A DNA stretch of 26,312 nt, taken from IMG/VR virus record IMGVR_UViG_3300033143_001034, positions 1 to 26,312 of that record; one strand, 5' to 3'. The DNA is from a virus. Numbering within the stretch: position 1 is the first letter of the stretch; every line of letters begins with the position of its first letter. Below the pieces are notes generated by a model. That model saw only the letters and a program-made list of their open reading frames with translations, was not told the origin of the DNA and did no database searches. Below are positions 23,027 through 26,312 of the stretch, one piece after another. The position numbers were made by a program, and so were the translations under genes.

Positions 23027-23639
23027 AATTCTTATTAACGTTTTGTATTGATGTAAATATACTTTTAGATATAAGATCTTGAAATGTAGAAGACCATATA
23101 AGATCATAATCCTCTTTCTTATCCATAAAGCCACATTCTAATAAAATGAATGGACATTTAGATTTACTAATAATTGTAAACTTAGCTTCCTTATCTTCAC
23201 TAAGATTACCTGAACCTCTACCAAGTCTAGCTCTCAACGGAATAGTATCCTTAAATACATCAATAAACTCTTTAGCTATATAATCAGACTTAGTTTCACC
23301 AGGACTAGTAAAGATTTCCCAACCTGTACCCCCACCTGCATTAAAGTGAACTGATATCCCGTATACATTCTTATTAGTCTCATATATCTTATTTGCACGT
23401 CTTACCCGTTCTGATAATGATATATCTTCTAACTCTGGAGATATATGGTAATACGGCAATCTAGCATAGTCCATACGCTTAATACAGTTCTGTACTATCC
23501 ATCGATTAGCTACTCCCTCATATAATACTCCTTTATCCCAATTAGGACTTCTCTTGCCTTTTGTTTGATACTTGCCATCGATTGTTGAGCCATGGCCATT
23601 ATCCCATATTACTGATAGTTTCTTACTCATTTGCCTCAT
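23016..23639 (-). CDS. N-acetylmuramoyl-L-alanine amidase (Amidase_3 endolysin)
   Basis: A 207-aa endolysin of the Amidase_3 zinc amidase family, which cuts the bond between muramic acid and the stem peptide. Zinc ligands fit the pattern D-N-G-H-G (H16), E41 (in L-Y-E-G), and H98 (in I-S-V-H-F-N-A-G), with catalytic E168 in L-L-E-C-G-F-M. The length is that of a bare catalytic domain; there is no signal peptide and no wall-binding domain, so it needs a holin to reach the wall. Start: ATG 23639, or ATG 23630 (Met4, M-S-K-K-L-S), both overlapping the upstream gene by 17 and 8 bp; the second start gives a more usual N-terminus. It is followed by spanin-like genes, giving a standard lysis cassette. 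Confidence 0.9.
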   Translation of the reverse strand: MRQMSKKLSVIWDNGHGSTIDGKYQTKGKRSPNWDKGVLYEGVANRWIVQNCIKRMDYARLPYYHISPELEDISLSERVRRANKIYETNKNVYGISVHFNAGGGTGWEIFTSPGETKSDYIAKEFIDVFKDTIPLRARLGRGSGNLSEDKEAKFTIISKSKCPFILLECGFMDKKEDYDLIWSSTFQDLISKSIFTSIQNVNKNYGK

Positions 23640-23832
23640 TACACTTTTTAATTAATTCTTCTCTTTCTTTATCACTCATTAAGTAACCATAGTCTTCTAG
23701 TGCTTCTTCTAAAGTTAACTTCTTAGTGTATATCCACCCTTTATCTAAACCATGCTCTTTATTCCATAAAGCTATTTGATCTTCTCTAAATAATATCGGT
23801 GGAACTAATTCTATATCATTTTTCTTTTTCAT
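23623..23832 (-). CDS. Hypothetical small protein upstream of the endolysin
   Basis: A 69-aa soluble protein I do not recognise. It starts M-K-K-K-N-D-I-E-L and ends in a charged helical stretch (L-E-E-A-L-E-D-Y-G-Y; D-K-E-R-E-E-L-I-K-K-C). It overlaps the previous gene by 17 bp and the endolysin by 17 bp (or 8 bp if the later start is used), so it is clearly part of the coupled run. No domain or membrane segment is visible. Confidence 0.55.
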   Translation of the reverse strand: MKKKNDIELVPPILFREDQIALWNKEHGLDKGWIYTKKLTLEEALEDYGYLMSDKEREELIKKCNEANE

Positions 23833-24082
23833 CTTTCTTATATATTTTTAATAGCTCTTTAAGGAGTTCAAATTGATGACTATTAACTAATCTTATTAAA
23901 TTCTCTCTTTCAATATCTTCTATATCATCTAAAAGATTTATTACGGCCATGAAAACTTTTCTATCTTTCTCATACCAAATGTCCTCAAACCATTCTATTA
24001 GTTCAGTTTTACTTATTTTACCAGTGTATTTAGTTACATTACCTAACTGATTTCTAATCCCTGGATTACTCTTCTTTACCAT
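23816..24082 (-). CDS. Hypothetical small helical protein
   Basis: An 88-aa, Lys/Glu-rich, mainly helical protein I do not recognise (F-E-D-I-W-Y-E-K-D-R-K-V-F; V-I-N-L-L-D-D-I-E-D-I-E). It overlaps both neighbours by 17 bp and ends in TGA. The stretch K-I-S-K-T-E-L-I-E-W-F-E at about 22-33 is amphipathic. No motif suggests a function. It is part of the same coupled gene run as the endolysin. Confidence 0.5.
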   Translation of the reverse strand: MVKKSNPGIRNQLGNVTKYTGKISKTELIEWFEDIWYEKDRKVFMAVINLLDDIEDIERENLIRLVNSHQFELLKELLKIYKKDEKEK

Positions 24083-24329
24083 CTGTTTTTCTATTATTAC
24101 TAGGTGTTGCTATTATATGTATTTCTGTTCTAAAAGAACCAAAGTATTCATTTTTATATATCTTTACAATATCATATTTGATACTGTCGATATAAACTTC
24201 ATCTTTTTGTAAATCTACTTTTAGGATGTCTTTAGGGTGTTGTTTTAACACAAATCTTATTTCTCCAGTTTCTTCTAGCATATAAGATCTAATACTATCA
24301 AATCTTGGTATTTCCTTACTTATCTTCAT
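24066..24329 (-). CDS. Hypothetical small protein
   Basis: 87 aa from the ATG at 24329 (M-K-I-S-K-E-I-P-R-F-D). An ATG further upstream, at 24374, would add 15 strongly basic residues that are only the shifted-frame reading of the upstream gene's Lys/Glu tail, so the shorter start is preferred; it overlaps the upstream gene by 14 bp. The body is beta-rich (I-R-F-V-L-K-Q-H-P, D-E-V-Y-I-D-S-I-K-Y-D-I-V-K-I-Y). It is not a GroES: there is no mobile-loop or GroES-type motif. The function is unknown. Confidence 0.5.
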   Translation of the reverse strand: MKISKEIPRFDSIRSYMLEETGEIRFVLKQHPKDILKVDLQKDEVYIDSIKYDIVKIYKNEYFGSFRTEIHIIATPSNNRKTDGKEE

Positions 24330-24615
24330 CCTCTTCTTTTTTATGATTCTCCTTTTTATGATTCTCATATTCAACTCCTATATAGCAACCTGCCATTGAA
24401 CCAATAACATAACCTATAGCAATTATAATGTTTCCTTCTAATATAGCACCAATACCTATTGCTGTACTTACTAACCATATAAAAGTCATAAACCCTCCAA
24501 GTAATGCAGCATCTAATGCGTTACCTTCTACTATCTTAGTAATATTTATTGTTTTAAGAGCCATGTATACTAACTCAAAAACAGTTACTAATAGGAACTT
24601 AAATAATAACATCAT
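24316..24615 (-). CDS. Small membrane protein resembling the DUF5698 (UPF0316) membrane domain
   Basis: A 99-aa protein with three hydrophobic segments at about 2-20, 38-57 and 62-80, and a charged tail (K-K-E-N-H-K-K-E-E-D-E-D-K). The order F-E-L-V-Y-M-A-L-K-T-I, F-M-T-F-I-W-L-V-S, and A-I-G-Y-V-I-G-S-M-A-G-C-Y-I-G-V-E-Y-E resembles the N-terminal three-helix membrane domain of UPF0316/DUF5698 proteins, in which a G-x-x-x-G-x-Y-x-G-x-x-x-E motif closes the third helix. In cellular homologues a cytoplasmic domain (DUF2179) follows; here there is none. It overlaps its upstream neighbour by an ATGA. A membrane role in lysis (holin or antiholin) or host membrane change is possible but not shown. 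Confidence 0.6.
   Translation of the reverse strand: MMLLFKFLLVTVFELVYMALKTINITKIVEGNALDAALLGGFMTFIWLVSTAIGIGAILEGNIIIAIGYVIGSMAGCYIGVEYENHKKENHKKEEDEDK
24337..24366. repeat. 15-bp tandem repeat inside the membrane protein tail
   Basis: TTTTTTATGATTCTC (24337-24351) and CTTTTTATGATTCTC (24352-24366) are a head-to-tail duplication differing at one base. On the coding strand they give two copies of the pentapeptide E-N-H-K-K in the charged tail. It is probably a slippage-type duplication that adds charge without changing the frame. Confidence 0.75.
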
Positions 24616-24926
24616 GCTTTAGGTTGTTTATTAGGATATTGAATATCGATTTTTTGAATAGCCCAATAAGGAGAACCTCTTTTAATTAATTGTATATTTT
24701 TAAAACCATTTTCTGGAGTAATAACTGATTGATCAGCAGTAATAGCACCATTATGTTTATTACCATAATTACCTGTTACTTTACCAGATGCAGGATCTTG
24801 ATCTCCCCATCCTTTTCCTTTATAAGTAGCATTTGGTTTAATAGGTTCTACTACATATGTTTTACCTGTACGAAATGAATGTACATAATGTGTTCCATTT
24901 TTACCTACTTGTTTTCTCCAAGGCAT
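24612..24926 (-). CDS. Hypothetical small basic protein
   Basis: A 104-aa protein starting M-P-W-R-K-Q-V-G-K-N-G, rich in Gly, Lys, Tyr and Asn, without hydrophobic segments. The ATG follows the stop of the 239-aa gene by 6 bp and its TGA overlaps the start of the membrane gene (ATGA). I do not recognise a family: the Y-V-V-E-P-I, G-K-G-W-G-D and P-Y-W-A-I-Q-K-I-D-I-Q segments suggest a small beta-rich domain. Its place immediately after the putative nucleotide-sponge gene is noted but does not show function. Confidence 0.5.
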   Translation of the reverse strand: MPWRKQVGKNGTHYVHSFRTGKTYVVEPIKPNATYKGKGWGDQDPASGKVTGNYGNKHNGAITADQSVITPENGFKNIQLIKRGSPYWAIQKIDIQYPNKQPKA

Positions 24927-24932
24927 AATTAA

Positions 24933-25652
24933 TTATTTTTCGTTAGTATTTAATACTTCTCGTTGTTTTCTATCCATAATTCTTTTAGCTAGCCATAACT
25001 GAGCTTCTTCTAGCTTAGTAATAGCTATTGAGGTTTCTCTACTCGGTAGTTCTTGACTCTTTGCTTTTAAGTCAAATATCAACATATTAAGTAAACATTG
25101 AGTAGTAGTACCTGATTGACCAATAACAGTTTGTTTAACATCCATTGCAGCTACATAAAAACCTGGAATGTCATCCCCTGTTAATGGAGTATTACTATCA
25201 AGTACTTTATCCTCTTCAGTTAATATTCCAGTGCTATTTAAATTGATACCTGCATTCTTTTCGCCATCAAATATCTGTAACTGAAAAATAACTTCGCTTT
25301 CTGGGTCACCTTCTGTTTCTAAAACCTTAGCTTCTATTTTCTTTAATTCTGGATGATCTAATGGAAAGAACTGCTCTGTACCATCAGGGTCTTTATATTT
25401 CCATATAGGTCCTTTCCCTATGTCAGTTAGTTCTAAAATAGCCATTGCTTGCTTTGCCTTAGTACTCCTAACAAAATCTATTCTTATGTTAGTATCTTCT
25501 GCTACTAGCTCCTTATCTTCTACTATCTTAAATGTAGGCAAACTATATGAAGCGCCTTCTTTAACTACTGTAAATGATCCATTAGGATTTGCAGACCCTT
25601 TATTCTCATTTACTACCTTTCTTTCTAATATCTTTTCCATTGGTTTCTTCAT
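24933..25652 (-). CDS. Protein with Acb2/Tad1-like C-terminal helical hairpin (candidate anti-defence cyclic-nucleotide sponge)
   Basis: A 239-aa protein. Residues about 183-232 form two helices, the first T-T-T-Q-C-L-L-N-M-L-I-F-D-L-K, the second R-E-T-S-I-A-I-T-K-L-E-E-A-Q-L-W at 205-220. The second, with R-E-x-(S/A)-x-A-x-T-x-L-E-x-A-x-x-W, is the signature I know from the hairpin domain shared by Acb2 and Tad1, phage proteins that bind and sequester cyclic-nucleotide or gcADPR signals of CBASS and Thoeris defence. The N-terminal 180 residues look beta-rich and are not familiar; known Acb2 proteins are much shorter. The ATG overlaps the upstream DUF5664-type gene by 47 bp (a later ATG at 25640 is possible). 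The fold is my reading of a short motif; anti-defence function is inference. A general structural use of the hairpin is the main alternative. Confidence 0.62.
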   Translation of the reverse strand: MKKPMEKILERKVVNENKGSANPNGSFTVVKEGASYSLPTFKIVEDKELVAEDTNIRIDFVRSTKAKQAMAILELTDIGKGPIWKYKDPDGTEQFFPLDHPELKKIEAKVLETEGDPESEVIFQLQIFDGEKNAGINLNSTGILTEEDKVLDSNTPLTGDDIPGFYVAAMDVKQTVIGQSGTTTQCLLNMLIFDLKAKSQELPSRETSIAITKLEEAQLWLAKRIMDRKQREVLNTNEK

Positions 25653-26142
25653 TATTTATTTCTGTGAAATACATTAAAAACATTAAGTTTGATGCAGCAT
25701 GTGCTAAGTGACTTCGTCCAGATTCGTCGAAACGTTCCCCTTTCTTATAAGCCACTATATGTCTCATCATTGCTGCAAAGTATCTATTTTTTGCATTTGG
25801 AACTCTTTTCCAGTTATCATCACCATATGTGGTAGCACCATCTGTTAATACTTGTACTATTAACTCTATTGCTTCGAATGGCAATAAGTCCCATCTAAGC
25901 TTACCTTGATCGTCTTTACGTCCACATACTTCTAGTGATCCAAATGAACTACCATAGTAGGGATGATTAGTTATACCTGGAATGAAGTGTGCAGCAAAAT
26001 CAAAACCAAAGTCAGGGTTAGAGTCAGGCTCGAACCTACACCCATTTATAAGGCTTTTAATGTAAGCTTCCCAATTAGCATCTCTTTCATTCCTATTATC
26101 TCTATTATTCTTGTCATCTTTGTTATCTCCTTGTTTTCCCAT
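25606..26142 (-). CDS. dATP/dGTP diphosphohydrolase-like protein (DUF5664 family)
   Basis: A 178-aa protein with a polar, Asp/Asn-rich N-terminus (residues 1-22). Residues about 74-158 fit the DUF5664 domain: G-R-K-D-D-Q-G-K-L-R-W-D-L-L-P-F-E-A, then D-G-A-T-T-Y-G-D-D-N-W, R-Y-F-A-A-M-M-R-H-I, then G-E-R-F-D-E-S-G-R-S-H-L-A-H-A. Family members are all-alpha MazG-like nucleotide pyrophosphohydrolases that hydrolyse dNTPs to dNMPs, often found in phages. The conserved Glu, Asp and His residues of these segments would bind metal and nucleotide. It shares a one-base TAATG overlap with the gene before it and overlaps the putative sponge gene after it by 47 bp. A role in nucleotide-pool control is likely; the exact substrate is unknown. 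Confidence 0.8.
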   Translation of the reverse strand: MGKQGDNKDDKNNRDNRNERDANWEAYIKSLINGCRFEPDSNPDFGFDFAAHFIPGITNHPYYGSSFGSLEVCGRKDDQGKLRWDLLPFEAIELIVQVLTDGATTYGDDNWKRVPNAKNRYFAAMMRHIVAYKKGERFDESGRSHLAHAASNLMFLMYFTEINNEETNGKDIRKKGSK

Positions 26143-26312
26143 TATATCTTCTCTTTAGCTTTCTCTTTACGTTTAGGATCCCTTAGAATCCCAATTTGTT
26201 TAAGAATTGTTTTAAGTTCATTGAAGTCTAGTAATTGACCAGTAAATAGTCTTTCTACACTTCCAGTCACTGTTTCAAATATATCTACTCTTAAGTTCTT
26301 TGGATAGAAGAG
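26142..26312 (-). CDS. C-terminal fragment of an unknown gene (partial at right edge)
   Basis: An open frame enters from the right edge and runs 56 codons to a TAA at 26144-26142, sharing one base with the ATG of the DUF5664 gene. The visible tail reads R-V-D-I-F-E-T-V-T-G-S-V-E-R-L-F-T-G-Q-L, then a helical stretch and a strongly basic end (R-D-P-K-R-K-E-K-A-K-E-K-I). The one-base coupling and open frame support a real gene. Not enough is visible to assign a product. Confidence 0.6.
   Translation of the reverse strand, partial: LFYPKNLRVDIFETVTGSVERLFTGQLLDFNELKTILKQIGILRDPKRKEKAKEKI

Noticed and set aside
23027-23134. Longer start for the Rz-like protein
   Set aside because: The additional 36 residues lie inside the endolysin gene in another frame and place a second odd hydrophobic stretch before the normal membrane helix; the ATG at 23026 gives a standard i-spanin.
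24066-24374. Candidate GroES to go with the chaperonin, among the small genes of the lysis side
   Set aside because: None of the small proteins has the GroES mobile loop, the roof hairpin or a typical length with those motifs. The beta-rich 87-aa protein at 24066-24329 was the nearest in size but does not match.

Overview
This window looks like the late (virion structure and lysis) region of a tailed double-stranded DNA phage of a Bacteroidota host. All supported genes lie on the minus strand, so transcription runs from high to low coordinates. Packing is nearly complete: the longest stretches without a gene are about 110 bases, most junctions overlap by a few bases, and I see no tRNA, integrase, insertion sequence or CRISPR array. 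The DNA is strongly AT-rich, start codons mostly follow A/T-rich leaders rather than clear Shine-Dalgarno sites, and stops are mainly TAA under the standard code. The order TerL - very long portal (855 aa) - scaffold-like protein - major capsid protein - connector, and the family flavour of the fibre proteins, resemble crAss-like and related Bacteroidota phages. That assignment is inference; no search was run.

Reading in the direction of transcription: (1) 26312-24612 has the end of an unknown gene, a DUF5664-type dATP/dGTP diphosphohydrolase-like protein, a 239-aa protein whose C-terminus looks like the Acb2/Tad1 helical hairpin (a fold that sequesters cyclic-nucleotide defence signals), and a small unknown. 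(2) 24615-21262 is a cluster of small genes chained by overlaps: a DUF5698-like membrane protein, three unknowns, an Amidase_3 endolysin, two heavily overlapping membrane/coiled-coil proteins that look like spanins, an unknown, and a coiled-coil protein with two membrane segments that may be the holin. It closes with a strong intrinsic terminator at 21200-21229. (3) 21181-10261 is the packaging and capsid module: Cys-rich protein, coiled-coil protein, large terminase, portal, a phage GroEL-type chaperonin, scaffold-like protein and the major capsid protein. (4) 10152-1 is the neck and appendage module: a capsid-associated protein, a head-tail connector, an abundant 479-aa virion protein, and a long run of fibre and adhesin genes including a LamG-type lectin and two Cys-rich proteins.

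The most notable feature is the chaperonin. It keeps the complete ATPase signature but lies 11 bp upstream of the scaffold gene, between portal and capsid genes, which suggests it folds the phage's own capsid or scaffold proteins. By hand alignment with E. coli GroEL it has an N-terminal extension of about 48 residues, no GGM tail, polar replacements at three apical hydrophobic positions and a charge-swapped apical/equatorial salt bridge. No GroES gene is visible here. The second notable feature is the putative nucleotide-sponge protein next to the nucleotide pyrophosphohydrolase-like gene. Stem-loops after the capsid gene, after the 479-aa virion protein, before the fibre genes and before the chaperonin may set the relative amounts of late proteins.
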